Shown here: piece by piece, positions 8,101 through 16,793 of the stretch
Numbering within the stretch: position 1 is the first letter of the stretch
Layout of the letters: the number at the start of each line of letters is the position of its first letter
NCBI GenBank assembly: GCA_965203755.1
Contig: OZ241910.1
Span: 682,001-746,000 of the forward strand
Length of the DNA stretch: 64,000 nucleotides
From: UBA6055 sp965203755
Lineage (GTDB): Bacteria > Chloroflexota > Anaerolineae > Aggregatilineales > Phototrophicaceae
Direction of reading: 5' to 3'
Position numbers and translations under genes: made by a program
Notes under the pieces: model-generated
What the model was told of the DNA's origin: nothing
The model's input: the letters and a program-made list of their open reading frames with translations, nothing else
Database searches by the model: none

Positions 8101-10781
8101 ACATGGCTGACGGCGGCTATGGCTTTAGCAAACTGGTCGGCTTGCTGCTGGTGGCTTGGTTTGCCTGGGCCCTTTCGAGCCTGAAAATACCCCTGTGGTC
8201 GCAAAGCGGGGTGATGGTTTCGCTTGGCGCAGTGACACTGCTTAGCTTGACACTCGGCTATCGCAACCGCGTCCGGCTGGGCGCATTTTTGCGAAATCAC
8301 TGGAAGCGGCTGGCATGGATGGAAGTTTTGGCAGTTATCGCTTTTGGCATGATGATCGCCGTGCGGCTGACCAATCCCGACCTGTGGCATTATGCCAAAG
8401 GCGGCGAGAAACCCATGGACTTCGCTTATTTGAACGGCGTCCTCCGCAGCGCCACCTTCCCGCCCATAGACCCCTGGTTCGCCGGCGGATACATCAACTA
8501 CTACTATTTTGGCTATGTTCTGCTTGGCTCACCGGTTCTGCTGCTGGGGGCGGTGCCGGCTTTTGCCTACAACCTGATGATTCCCACTGTTTTTATGATG
8601 ACGGGAATGGGCGCTTTTTCCAGCGCATTTAATCTGCTGGCGCGCTGGCGCGCCGAGCCATCCAGCGCCAGTCCGGCAAGCCGCCGCGGCAATCCCTGGC
8701 TTGCGGGCATCATGGCGCTCCTGCTGTGCGTCGCGCTGGGCAATTTGGACACAGTTCGCGTGCTTGGCAGCGGCATCGCCCGGCTTGGCGGCTATGAGTC
8801 GCCATTGGGGCTGGAGTCGTTCCTCGTCGAAGAATACACCGCCGCCAACGGCAGCGCGCCCACTGCCGAAGCCCGCGCCGAACTGGCGGCACAGGCCAAT
8901 CAGGCGAACCTGTTCGATAATCTCCGTTATGAAGTCAGCCATTCGCTTTCCCTAGCCGGCGGCATGGTGCGCGGCGCCGTTGATGCCATCGGCGGTGAAG
9001 CTCTGCCGATTGGACATGACCGCTGGTATTGGGGGCCCACCCGCGTGCTGGCCGAAACCCACGGCGTCGGCGGCAATGCCATCAACGAAATGCCTTATTT
9101 CACCTTCCTGTACGGCGACCTGCACGCCCACATGATTAACATGCCGCTTATCCTCCTGACCATACTGTTCGTGTTCAGCGAATTGGCACAGGTCGGCCGC
9201 GACCATCGCCGCCGCATTGAACGTTTTCTGGCGCTGGCGCTGGGAGCGATGGCCGTCGGGCTGATGCAGGCGACCAACACCTGGGATTGGCCTTCAATGA
9301 CCTTGTTCGCCATCGTCGGCCTGGCTTATGTCTGGTGGCGGCGCTGGCGGCATACTTTCCGGCCGATCAGCGACATCCGGTTTTATGGCGCCGCTCTCGC
9401 TATGCTTGTCGTCTCGACAGTGGCAGTCACCCAGCTGCCCTTCACGGATGCGCTTGGCATCATCCGCTCGCTGCTGCTGGCGGGCATGGGGCTGGTTGTG
9501 CTTTGGATCGCAGTCAGGCATTTTCTTGCGCGGGCATCGACGATTGATTTACTGGCGAACCTTGCCGGGTTTATGGCATTGAGTCTTGCATTCGCCCTGC
9601 CCTACACATCATGGCATGCCACAACCTATAACAGCATCCATCTGTGGACGGGCGGCAAGACGCCGCTCTGGGCTTATTTTGACATGCACGGACTGTTCCT
9701 GTTTCTGGTCGTTTCGATTCTGCTTTGGGAAAGCGGACGGTGGCTGCGGAATGTACCAGTCAAAATCCTGCGCGGACATCGGAGCGCCTTCAAGAGAACA
9801 GGCATCGTCCTTATTCTGGCGGGGCTGCTGACGGCTGCGCTTGGCATGGCGGACTATCAGGCGGCGCTGATTGTGCTGCCGCTGATTATCTGGATTGCCA
9901 TTCTGTTCTTCCGTCCTGGTCAGTCCCTTGCCATGCGCTTCATGCTGGCGCTCATCGGTCTGGCGCTGTCCATGACCCTGGGCGTCGAAATCATCGTCAT
10001 CGGGGGTGACATCGGCCGCCAAAACACCGTGTTCAAGTTTTACATTCAAGCCTGGCTGCTTTTGAGCGTCGCCGGCGGCGCCGCCTTCAGCTGCCTGTTT
10101 CAGGCATCGAATCAGTGGAGCAAAAGTTTGCGTATCTTGTGGTACGTCCCCTGCATTCTGCTGTTCTTCATCGCCGGGCTGTATCCAGTGATGGCAACCC
10201 CCGCCCGGGCCCTGGATCGCATGGCGCCCGATTTGCCGCTAACCCTCAATGGACTGGATTACATGCAGCAGTCAACCTACTATGAAACCGCGCCAAGCGA
10301 AAACCGCGGCGGAGACATTGACCTCGGTGTGGATTATGAATTGATGCGATGGATGCAGGAAAATATCGTCGGGTCGCCGGTGATTATGGAAGGGCGGCGC
10401 TATCCCAGCGAATATCAGTGGAACGGGCGCTTTGCCATCACAACCGGTCTGCCATCCGTCCTCGGCTGGAATTATCACCAGCGGCAGCAGCGCACCCTGG
10501 ATCCATTGCCGCGCTGGGTAGATCAGCGCGACCTGAATATACGCGCCTTCTATAACACCGCCGACGTGGATGCCGCCATTGACCTGCTCTATCACTACGA
10601 TGTCAAATATATCGTCCACAGCGGACTGGAACGGGTGCAGTCCAGCCCGGCCGGACAGCGAAAATTTGACATCATGGTCAATCAGGGTCTGCTGTCCGTC
10701 GCCTATGCCATTGACGGCGGCGCCATCTACCAAGTCAACGAAGCGGCGCTGCTGCAATATCTTATGGAGCGGAACCGATGA
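4995..10781 (+). CDS. Giant two-module membrane protein: GT39-like N-terminal half fused to DUF2298 (Chlor_Arch_YYY)
   Basis: About 1928 residues. The N-terminal module opens with one helix and then NWDDFSHTHPDERFL, the acidic PDE loop typical of GT-C enzymes, followed by about ten helices. Residues about 600-1000 are hydrophilic and beta-rich, probably an exposed domain. From about 1010 to 1900 there is a second polytopic module with DUF2298 hallmarks: KPMDFAYLNGVLRS, PPIDPWFAGGYINYYYFG and NTVFKFYIQAW. DUF2298 occurs in Chloroflexota and archaea and is of unknown function, commonly beside membrane glycosyltransferases. I start at ATG 4995 because of the GAGG nine bases upstream; a GTG at 4944 in the same frame is less likely. 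The stop overlaps the next gene by four bases (ATGA), indicating translational coupling. Confidence 0.8.
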   Translation: MMKNMLASLLLAAILLFAGILRFTGQNWDDFSHTHPDERFLTLNLLPQVGDYNEFTPDETNFPSQKIITLADAALRNQFDIQYSPTVRIAAAEDTFSYRAANWLVDSSQVFAYENDLMAMEALQAAEVDAVIVSGGAYLPDANIISDPLTSQAIQALRCQYLHPEGKGIGAFFDTRCSPLNPHQAGQGFYTYGTFPLFLTYFTSKTLLAAETIAAPLFNWQGGHLVWRGLSMIFDLLTVLLVFALGTRMHSKWAGLIAAVLYAAAPLAIQKAHFGTVNAITSFLVTGALYCAVAVQQRGKLWAYLGFGIACGAAVASRINAAPLAGMIVLAALAQAMPVFDSRLSQKERSRLFVNHFFGLILAGFGAFLAFRIFNPYAFEGPGFFGMGLNNRWLDNISSGSHGVSGHQDWPPNWQWLARPPYFYPLKDMLLWSMGLGFGILAWFGWGWSVYRLVRNHKGAAANLVLLAWIGLYFAWMGGIWVMTPRYYLPLYGALAVLAGWGLCQLHQYARRTGRDSPMTRLLLGLYGILLGAIGGYQWLNGIVDATSVTALGISGILLAIAVFPILRSRRAWALGAFCILFSMIWGVMFSNVYRHQTTLVQSSRFLFERIPGDFAMRIEGSDDSVPLINLAISNNGYQSSTLTGSLFERATYYTEAVPISVEFTAPADGAVTNVFAPHLGDPLDDMQPERIEMRVYAKETGAAIAEAALETNLLRDNHPLGSAYTIPFDTPLQVEAGKTYRFEVVTAAGSGDVIGSGSVVVTEGDWDNRVTAIHTCQLPDGLALADKPPSGLAAAADCHGTQAWFSLINAYDQAMSFPIDNQIKYDDILRSLDLGDYLTIASNRFYDTETRNPLRWPLTTRYYDKLFAGELGYELLAVFDEGFEWGPWRVADQHLPIYDSPAWLNELEADEAFHVYDHPAAFIFRKTEHYSPARVRAILSKASLLQIHEIAYIEDDAQLLGVINWPSIEADAAPTALTLPPDSYETQTNGGTWSERFFSDSLMNTHQAFGVAVWYLTLLIFGILAFPLMFSLFPNMADGGYGFSKLVGLLLVAWFAWALSSLKIPLWSQSGVMVSLGAVTLLSLTLGYRNRVRLGAFLRNHWKRLAWMEVLAVIAFGMMIAVRLTNPDLWHYAKGGEKPMDFAYLNGVLRSATFPPIDPWFAGGYINYYYFGYVLLGSPVLLLGAVPAFAYNLMIPTVFMMTGMGAFSSAFNLLARWRAEPSSASPASRRGNPWLAGIMALLLCVALGNLDTVRVLGSGIARLGGYESPLGLESFLVEEYTAANGSAPTAEARAELAAQANQANLFDNLRYEVSHSLSLAGGMVRGAVDAIGGEALPIGHDRWYWGPTRVLAETHGVGGNAINEMPYFTFLYGDLHAHMINMPLILLTILFVFSELAQVGRDHRRRIERFLALALGAMAVGLMQATNTWDWPSMTLFAIVGLAYVWWRRWRHTFRPISDIRFYGAALAMLVVSTVAVTQLPFTDALGIIRSLLLAGMGLVVLWIAVRHFLARASTIDLLANLAGFMALSLAFALPYTSWHATTYNSIHLWTGGKTPLWAYFDMHGLFLFLVVSILLWESGRWLRNVPVKILRGHRSAFKRTGIVLILAGLLTAALGMADYQAALIVLPLIIWIAILFFRPGQSLAMRFMLALIGLALSMTLGVEIIVIGGDIGRQNTVFKFYIQAWLLLSVAGGAAFSCLFQASNQWSKSLRILWYVPCILLFFIAGLYPVMATPARALDRMAPDLPLTLNGLDYMQQSTYYETAPSENRGGDIDLGVDYELMRWMQENIVGSPVIMEGRRYPSEYQWNGRFAITTGLPSVLGWNYHQRQQRTLDPLPRWVDQRDLNIRAFYNTADVDAAIDLLYHYDVKYIVHSGLERVQSSPAGQRKFDIMVNQGLLSVAYAIDGGAIYQVNEAALLQYLMERNR

Positions 10782-13537
10782 CCCTGGTGCTGGAATGGCT
10801 GTCGCGCGAAGGACATCTCATATTGGGCTGGTGGCTGTGGATAACTCTGGCTGGCGCCGCTGTCTTTCCACTGTGTATCCGGCTTCTGGGCGGCCTGCCC
10901 GACAAAGGCTATACCCTTGCCCGCGCCGGCGGCATGATGCTGGTTACATGGGTCTTCTGGCTGTTGGCAAGCTGCGGTTTCCTTGACAATTCTGTCGGCA
11001 GCATCATCCTGTCGTGGGTCCTGGTTCTCATCCTGTCACTGTTTATCTATGTCCGTTTCGGCAACTGGCGCGACATCCTGGACTGGTGGCGTCAAAACCG
11101 CCTGGTTTTGCTGGTGAGCGAGCTTCTGTTTTTGGGCTTGCTTGTCATCTGGGCGATTTACCGCGCCCATTACAATCAAATTTCCCATACCGAACAGCCT
11201 ATGGAACTCGCCTTTATGAGCGCCGTCCAGCGCAGTCAGAGTTTTCCGCCCAACGATCCCTGGATGGCTGGATTCGCCATCAGCTATTATTACAAGGGTT
11301 ATGTGATGTCGGCGATGCTGTCGATGCTAAGCGGCATCACCAGCGCCATCGGCTTTAACCTGACGATTGCCTCACAGTTCGCCCTCACCGGCTTGACGGC
11401 CTTCGGCGTCGGTTACAATCTGGTGCGTTCACGCGCCTTTGAATCTGCCGCCGGCCGCTACCGCCGTCACTCGGCATCTCCTGCCATGGCGGCAGCGGCC
11501 GGCGGACTGGCGGCGCTTTTGATGATCTTCGTCGGCAATTTTCAGGCGGCGTTCATTGAGGCTCCCTATCAATCCAAAGCCGCGCCGCCGTCTTATCTGG
11601 AGTTTTGGGGGACGCAGGCTCGTTCCCATTTTGCCGAAGGCAGCTATCAGCGCAATCCGGCGGCCGCCTTGATTGCAGACCCGTCTCGATGGGAATACTG
11701 GTGGTGGTTTCGCGCCAGCCGCGTCCTGACCGATTATGACCTCGATGGCAGTTTGTCCAGCCATGCCCAGCCGATTGACGAATTTCCGGCCTTCAGCTTC
11801 CTGCTGGCTGATAACCATCCCCATGTATTGGCTTTGCCGTTTGTCATCATGGCCATCGGCATGATGCTGAATCTGGTCTTGACCGGCCGCCGCCCCAATC
11901 GTCCTGAAATCCTGCTGTATGGCCTTGCCGTCGGCGGCTTGATATTCCTCAATACATGGGATGGCCCTATTTATCTTCTTGGCATAGCTGGCGCCGAGGG
12001 GCTGCGCCGCTTGATGCGGAATGAAAGAGGCAGGCTGGAAATCAGAGATTTATGGCAGCTATTCAAGCTCGGTCTGCTCCTGGCGGGGATCGCCATCATC
12101 GCCTATTTGCCTTTTATCATTGGATTCCGGTCACAGGCGGGCGGCATTCTGCCCAATCTGCTGCATCCGACCCTGTTCCAACGTTTCTTTATTATGTTTG
12201 GGCCCTTTATCCTGATCCTGTCGCTTTTCCTGCTGACAGAGACCTGGCGCGGCATCCAATCTCGAACGATGAACTGGCGTTTCGGCTTTTCGATGGGCGG
12301 CGCCATGCTGCTGGGGCTGCTAGGATTCATGCTGATTTTGACGGCTCTGGGGGGCGGCAGTCCAGCGATAAGCGCCTATGTACAGGATTTCCTGACGGAC
12401 CAGGGCGGCTGGGTGGCTGTCACCGCCTTGCTTTTGCAGCGCCGCATTGAATTTGGCCTGACCACCCTCGCGCTGCTGCTCGCCATCATGCTGGTCTTTG
12501 CCCGGCTGTTTCCCATTACCCGAAAGGCGCAGTATAACGGCAGCGGCATCTATCCTCCAGCCGGCGGCTTTGCCCTGCTGCTGATTGGCATGGGTTTATG
12601 CCTGACTTTGTTCCCCGAATTTTTTTACTTGAAAGACAATTTCAATACGCGCATCAATACGATTTTTAAGTTCTATTATCAGGCATGGGCCGTCTGGAGC
12701 ATTGCCGGAGCCTATGCCGTCTGGAGCATCATCGCTGACCATCGCATGCCGCGCCCAGCCTTGATTTTGCGTCTTGGCGCGGCGATTCTGGTCGCATTGG
12801 CGCTGATGGCCGGCTTGATGTACACTGTGTTCGGAGTTTATTATCGCGCCTGGATTGAATCCGGCCGCCATCACACACCCGTAGACCGTCTGTACGCGCC
12901 GCCCGCAGACTGGGACAATCCGATTCGCCAGGTGTCCGAAGGCATGTACGTTGAACCCGGCGCCACTCTGTACTCAAACGGCAGCTTGAAGGACAATCCG
13001 CAGTCTCTTACTGTTCAAGCCAGTCAAGGCGGTGTGGTATCACTGCGGGGAGACGCCATCGCCGTGATGCGGCCATTGACATTAGACGGCGGCGACAGCA
13101 TGATTGACCGCGATGATTTTCATGTCATCACCTGTTTGAGCAATCTGGTCAAGGGGGATGATGCGGTGGTCGCCGAAGCTGTTCGCGATGCCTACAGCGC
13201 GCAGTATGGCCGCGTCGGCATATTAACCGGCATTCCCATTGTGCTGGGTTGGGAAAATCATGAGCGTCAATGGCGCGGAGCCACGTATGCCCAAGTGGCC
13301 GGCACGCGGCGAGCGGATATTGACGAGCTCTATTCGGCTTTGGATATGACGCTCGTTACCGATATTATTGAACGTTATGACATCAGCTATATTCTGTACG
13401 GCTTGACCGAACGGTCGCAGTACGGCAGCGCCGGCGAGGAGAAATTCATCGACCATCTGCCAGTCGTTTGTGAATCCGGGCATTCGCGCATATTCTTTGT
13501 CGATGATCGGATAAACCAGCGCCGGCTTGCAAGCTAG
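10778..13537 (+). CDS. DUF2298 (Chlor_Arch_YYY) membrane protein
   Basis: A 919-residue polytopic protein, homologous to the C-terminal module of the preceding gene. Shared signatures are QPMELAFMSAVQRS, PPNDPWMAGFAISYYYKGY and NTIFKFYYQAW, placed as in the neighbour. The C-terminal 200 residues are soluble and include PIVLGWENHERQW, parallel to LPSVLGWNYHQRQQ in the upstream protein, so both carry the same terminal domain. Function is unknown; I infer handling of lipid-linked sugars from the neighbours. It starts four bases inside the preceding gene, so the two are coupled and may form a complex. No alternative start fits better. Confidence 0.8.
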   Translation: MTLVLEWLSREGHLILGWWLWITLAGAAVFPLCIRLLGGLPDKGYTLARAGGMMLVTWVFWLLASCGFLDNSVGSIILSWVLVLILSLFIYVRFGNWRDILDWWRQNRLVLLVSELLFLGLLVIWAIYRAHYNQISHTEQPMELAFMSAVQRSQSFPPNDPWMAGFAISYYYKGYVMSAMLSMLSGITSAIGFNLTIASQFALTGLTAFGVGYNLVRSRAFESAAGRYRRHSASPAMAAAAGGLAALLMIFVGNFQAAFIEAPYQSKAAPPSYLEFWGTQARSHFAEGSYQRNPAAALIADPSRWEYWWWFRASRVLTDYDLDGSLSSHAQPIDEFPAFSFLLADNHPHVLALPFVIMAIGMMLNLVLTGRRPNRPEILLYGLAVGGLIFLNTWDGPIYLLGIAGAEGLRRLMRNERGRLEIRDLWQLFKLGLLLAGIAIIAYLPFIIGFRSQAGGILPNLLHPTLFQRFFIMFGPFILILSLFLLTETWRGIQSRTMNWRFGFSMGGAMLLGLLGFMLILTALGGGSPAISAYVQDFLTDQGGWVAVTALLLQRRIEFGLTTLALLLAIMLVFARLFPITRKAQYNGSGIYPPAGGFALLLIGMGLCLTLFPEFFYLKDNFNTRINTIFKFYYQAWAVWSIAGAYAVWSIIADHRMPRPALILRLGAAILVALALMAGLMYTVFGVYYRAWIESGRHHTPVDRLYAPPADWDNPIRQVSEGMYVEPGATLYSNGSLKDNPQSLTVQASQGGVVSLRGDAIAVMRPLTLDGGDSMIDRDDFHVITCLSNLVKGDDAVVAEAVRDAYSAQYGRVGILTGIPIVLGWENHERQWRGATYAQVAGTRRADIDELYSALDMTLVTDIIERYDISYILYGLTERSQYGSAGEEKFIDHLPVVCESGHSRIFFVDDRINQRRLAS

Positions 13538-13550
13538 AGAGAGACGAAAT

Positions 13551-15518
13551 GTGTTGGAAGCCGAAAATCAACTGATGCCCGCCCGGGCAAACCATCCCTC
13601 CGATGACACATCGGCAGCCGCATCGCAGCTGTCCATTTCTGCCGAATGGCTGGCATATTTGGCATTGGCGGCTGTTGCCCTGCTGCTGCGCGTGGCTGAG
13701 CTTGATGCCGTCCCGTTAAGCGATTATGAGGCCCAGCAGGCGCTCCATGCCTGGCACAGCGTGCAGGACGATGCCCCCGGCGCGTTTGCCGTTTCCAACA
13801 GCCCAATCACTTACCTGACGCAGCTGCTGACGTTCTCGACCCTGGGCGCGAGTGAATTTTCAACGCGAATCGGCACAGCCCTTGCCGGCGCCCTGCTAGC
13901 GCTTTCCCCCTTGCTCTTTCGTCAAAGCATCGGCAAAACCCGCAGCTTCGTATGGGCTGTCCTGCTGTCGGTCTTGACCATTCCGGTGACATCCTCGCGG
14001 TTTGCCGATGGCACAGCCTGGATGATGCTGTTCACCGTGCTGGCGATTTGGATGATCAGGCGCTATTGGTATTCAAACCAACTTAGCGACGCCATCTGGG
14101 CTAGCGCTTTTGTGACCTTGATGCTGCTCTTGTCCAGCCCGGCGGGCATCCCGCTCTTGCTGATTTTACTTGCAGCTGGCTGGCTGGCGGTTTGGCGAAC
14201 AGCCCTAAGCGCCCCGCAACGTCTCAACTTACCCGGCGATGATATCCTGCAAAGCTCGCTGAAACGATTGATCGAGTTTCCCTTTCTCAAAGTCGCTTTT
14301 GTTCCGGTGGCTGTGGTGGTCATCACCGCGACCGGGTTCATGCTCAATCCGGCCGGACTGGGCACGGTCAGCCAACTCATCCACACCGCTTTGAGCGGCT
14401 TGACGCAGGCCGGCGCTGCTGATGGCGCTCGGTCAGCTTTTGTCGCCCTGCTGACTTATGAGCCTTTGCTGATGATATTTGCGCTCGGCGGCGCCTGGCT
14501 GCTTTGGAAACACGGTGATGTCACCTATATTGACCGATTTGCGGCCGCTTGGGCGCTGATCGCCGGTCTTGGGCTGATTTTGTATCCAGGCGCAAAAACC
14601 GCCGACGCCATGTGGGTGGCGGCGCCGCTTAGCCTGCTGGCAAGCTATGGCATCACCGAACTGATGGTCAATCGTCTGGTAATCGTTCTGTGGCCAAACA
14701 GTGATGACGATTATGACGATCACGCGGCGCTCTATTCAACTCGATACTGGTGGGTCAAATGGGTTATTTCTTTGGGCGCGCTGCTGTTTTTGTTTATCCT
14801 TTCCGTTCAATTCCTGCAAGTCGCGCGGGCTATGCTGCTGCCGCAGACAGCCTCGTCGGATGTGTTTTCTCATGCCGGGCTGGTACAAGGCCTGGGACTG
14901 ATGATTATGACCGCGGTTATTATTCCGATTGTCTATCTGCTGGTCATTCATTTTTGGGGTCACGGCACCACCTTGCAGGGCATTGGGCTTGGGTTCGTCT
15001 GGTTCATGCTGCTTTCGGGCATGGGCGGCGCCTGGAACGCCGCCGTCGTCCGCGCCCACAATCCGGCTGAACTGTGGCATCCAAGCGCCGCTGCCAAAGA
15101 TGCCTACCTTTTGCGAGAAACCCTGTTCGAGCTTGCTGACCTCGATTCCAAAGGGTTTCCGCTGTTCAAGTTCAGCATCGTCACCGACCAGGCTGGCATC
15201 ATTAACAGCAATGGGCTGATTGCCTGGCTGGTGCGCGACTTTCCCAATGCCCGCTTTGTCAGCAGCGTCAAGGCGGCCGCCGGCGAGCGGATGATATTGA
15301 TGGCGCAAGGCGGTAAAAGCCAGCCTGAACTGGGCGGTGATTATGTGGGGCAGCGTTTTGTCCTGCGGCGCAGCTGGTCAATCAGGCAGCTGGGCAGCTG
15401 GGACTGGCCGGCCTGGTGGTCGCATCGCCGCCTGCGTTCCGAACAGCAAGCCGAAGAAGCCGCTGTTTTGTGGCTGCGCCAGGATGTTTATGACGGCAGC
15501 CCGGCAGCCCGGCAGTGA
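13551..15518 (+). CDS. GT39-like polytopic membrane glycosyltransferase
   Basis: About 655 residues, with a soluble 45-residue N-terminus and then many hydrophobic helices. The first outer loop reads ELDAVPLSDYEAQQALHAWH, matching the acidic-loop position of PMT/ArnT-type GT-C enzymes, although the usual DE pair is reduced to SDYE. The C-terminal part (DYVGQRFVLRRSW and onward) is soluble. I prefer the GTG start at 13551 because GAGAGAGAC precedes it; TTG at 13527 and ATG at 13575 are alternatives. It follows the DUF2298 gene by 13 bases and reads in the same direction, so it probably belongs to the same operon. Substrate unknown. Confidence 0.7.
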   Translation: MLEAENQLMPARANHPSDDTSAAASQLSISAEWLAYLALAAVALLLRVAELDAVPLSDYEAQQALHAWHSVQDDAPGAFAVSNSPITYLTQLLTFSTLGASEFSTRIGTALAGALLALSPLLFRQSIGKTRSFVWAVLLSVLTIPVTSSRFADGTAWMMLFTVLAIWMIRRYWYSNQLSDAIWASAFVTLMLLLSSPAGIPLLLILLAAGWLAVWRTALSAPQRLNLPGDDILQSSLKRLIEFPFLKVAFVPVAVVVITATGFMLNPAGLGTVSQLIHTALSGLTQAGAADGARSAFVALLTYEPLLMIFALGGAWLLWKHGDVTYIDRFAAAWALIAGLGLILYPGAKTADAMWVAAPLSLLASYGITELMVNRLVIVLWPNSDDDYDDHAALYSTRYWWVKWVISLGALLFLFILSVQFLQVARAMLLPQTASSDVFSHAGLVQGLGLMIMTAVIIPIVYLLVIHFWGHGTTLQGIGLGFVWFMLLSGMGGAWNAAVVRAHNPAELWHPSAAAKDAYLLRETLFELADLDSKGFPLFKFSIVTDQAGIINSNGLIAWLVRDFPNARFVSSVKAAAGERMILMAQGGKSQPELGGDYVGQRFVLRRSWSIRQLGSWDWPAWWSHRRLRSEQQAEEAAVLWLRQDVYDGSPAARQ

Positions 15519-15579
15519 GGATGTTCGCCAAACCATGTGTAACAGGGATATGTGTATCAACCGCCTCGAGGTCAAAGTT

Positions 15580-16185
15580 ATGTCAGAAAATCAAGCGCGC
15601 CGCCATGCGGATACCGATGCCATCATTCAACGCGCCCTAGAAGGCGACCAGCATGGCTATGCGGAATTGTATGACCAATTTGCCTCGGGGCTGTACCGTC
15701 TGTGTTACAGCCTGCTTGTCAATAAGCAAGATGCCGAAGACATCCTGCAAGAATCTTTCCTGTACGCCTTCAAGAACCTGCATCGCTATGATTCGCGCAA
15801 GGCATCGCTCAAAACCTGGCTATATACCATCGCCGTCAGCCGCTGCCGCAACACCTATCGCCGCAAACGTTTTCTGATGGTAGACATTTCGCAATGGTTC
15901 GGTTTTGAGCCCAAAGCGCCGCCTTCAGAAGCGCCAGAAGCCGCCGTCATCCGCCGCGACGCCAAAGAATCGATACATAAGGCGCTGGCAGACCTGTCGC
16001 CGCGGCTGCGCGAAGCCATTGTTCTGCGTTACGGTCAGGGCTTGACCTACCGCGAAATCGCTGAAGTGATGGGCTGCCCGCAAAAGACAGCCGAAAGCCG
16101 GGTGCGGCTCGGGCATCAGCGCTTGAAACAGTCATTGCAGCCGGTAGGACATGGATTATTGGAAGAACTGCTGAAAGTGCACTAA
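15580..16185 (+). CDS. ECF-type RNA polymerase sigma factor
   Basis: A 201-residue sigma-70 family regulator with only regions 2 and 4. Region 2 is at about residues 25-95 (YAELYDQFASGLYRLCYSLL, then NKQDAEDILQESF, the core-binding and -10 recognition part). Region 4 is at about 135-190 (LSPRLREAIVLRYGQGLTYR and EIAEVMGCPQKTAESRVRLG, the -35 recognition helix-turn-helix). The ATG at 15580 has an ideal GAGGT seven bases upstream, which rules out the longer in-frame extension into the preceding gene. A putative membrane anti-sigma gene follows 29 bases later. The position inside a glycosyltransferase cluster suggests it responds to envelope state; the target promoters are unknown. Confidence 0.9.
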   Translation: MSENQARRHADTDAIIQRALEGDQHGYAELYDQFASGLYRLCYSLLVNKQDAEDILQESFLYAFKNLHRYDSRKASLKTWLYTIAVSRCRNTYRRKRFLMVDISQWFGFEPKAPPSEAPEAAVIRRDAKESIHKALADLSPRLREAIVLRYGQGLTYREIAEVMGCPQKTAESRVRLGHQRLKQSLQPVGHGLLEELLKVH

Positions 16186-16214
16186 GTCTCTGGTTATGGG
16201 GTATATCGGGGAAG

Positions 16215-16751
16215 ATGATCAAATTCAAGTATCGTTACTGTAAAGTACACATGGCGCAGTATCTAAGCGGCGATTTGTCAGATGCTGCCCGCCGGCGCAT
16301 CGCCCGTTTCATTGACGAGTGCCAAGACTGCTACTTGGAATATATTCGCCAAGTGGAGTTTGTCAGCCAATTAGAACGCGAACTCCCCGCGCTTGGACGC
16401 CCGGATTCGCAAAGGCTGGATGCGCTTTGGACATCGATTCAAACTGAACTCAATCTGCCAGACCGCACACTATCTGCGATGCGGGTCGGCAAACGGCGCT
16501 CAAACTGGTCATTTGGGTATGGCTTGGTCATGCTGGCGCTTTCCATCGCCTTGATGATCCCTATGGCGGTTGGCTATCACGCATCGGTCGCCGCCCTGGA
16601 TCTGCCGCCCCGCCCACAAACCGCTGAGATCGCCAGAACGCCGACGACCGCTGCACAAAGCAGACATTTTGCCTTCGCATCCACCCGATCCAAAACGTCC
16701 TATCGGCGGCCGCGGTTACAGAACACACCGGCTGCGAACTTCCATCAATAA
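16215..16751 (+). CDS. Putative membrane-anchored anti-sigma factor with a degenerate zinc motif
   Basis: A 178-residue protein. The N-terminal 50 residues resemble a ZAS anti-sigma domain: CKVHMAQYLSGDLSDAARRR, then RFIDECQDCYLEY. The two cysteines of the usual H-x3-C-x2-C motif are present, but the histidine is replaced by Phe; an upstream Cys/His pair at residues 9-12 could compensate. One transmembrane segment lies at about 96-116 (YGLVMLALSIALMIPMAV). The remaining 60 residues would be outside and are Pro/Thr/Arg-rich and low-complexity. It sits 29 bases after the ECF sigma gene, the standard arrangement for a cognate pair. The role is inferred from context plus the partial motif. Confidence 0.65.
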   Translation: MIKFKYRYCKVHMAQYLSGDLSDAARRRIARFIDECQDCYLEYIRQVEFVSQLERELPALGRPDSQRLDALWTSIQTELNLPDRTLSAMRVGKRRSNWSFGYGLVMLALSIALMIPMAVGYHASVAALDLPPRPQTAEIARTPTTAAQSRHFAFASTRSKTSYRRPRLQNTPAANFHQ

Positions 16752-16793
16752 AATCAAGACCGCCGCTTTAAGCATCCAAAGGTAGACAGTATT

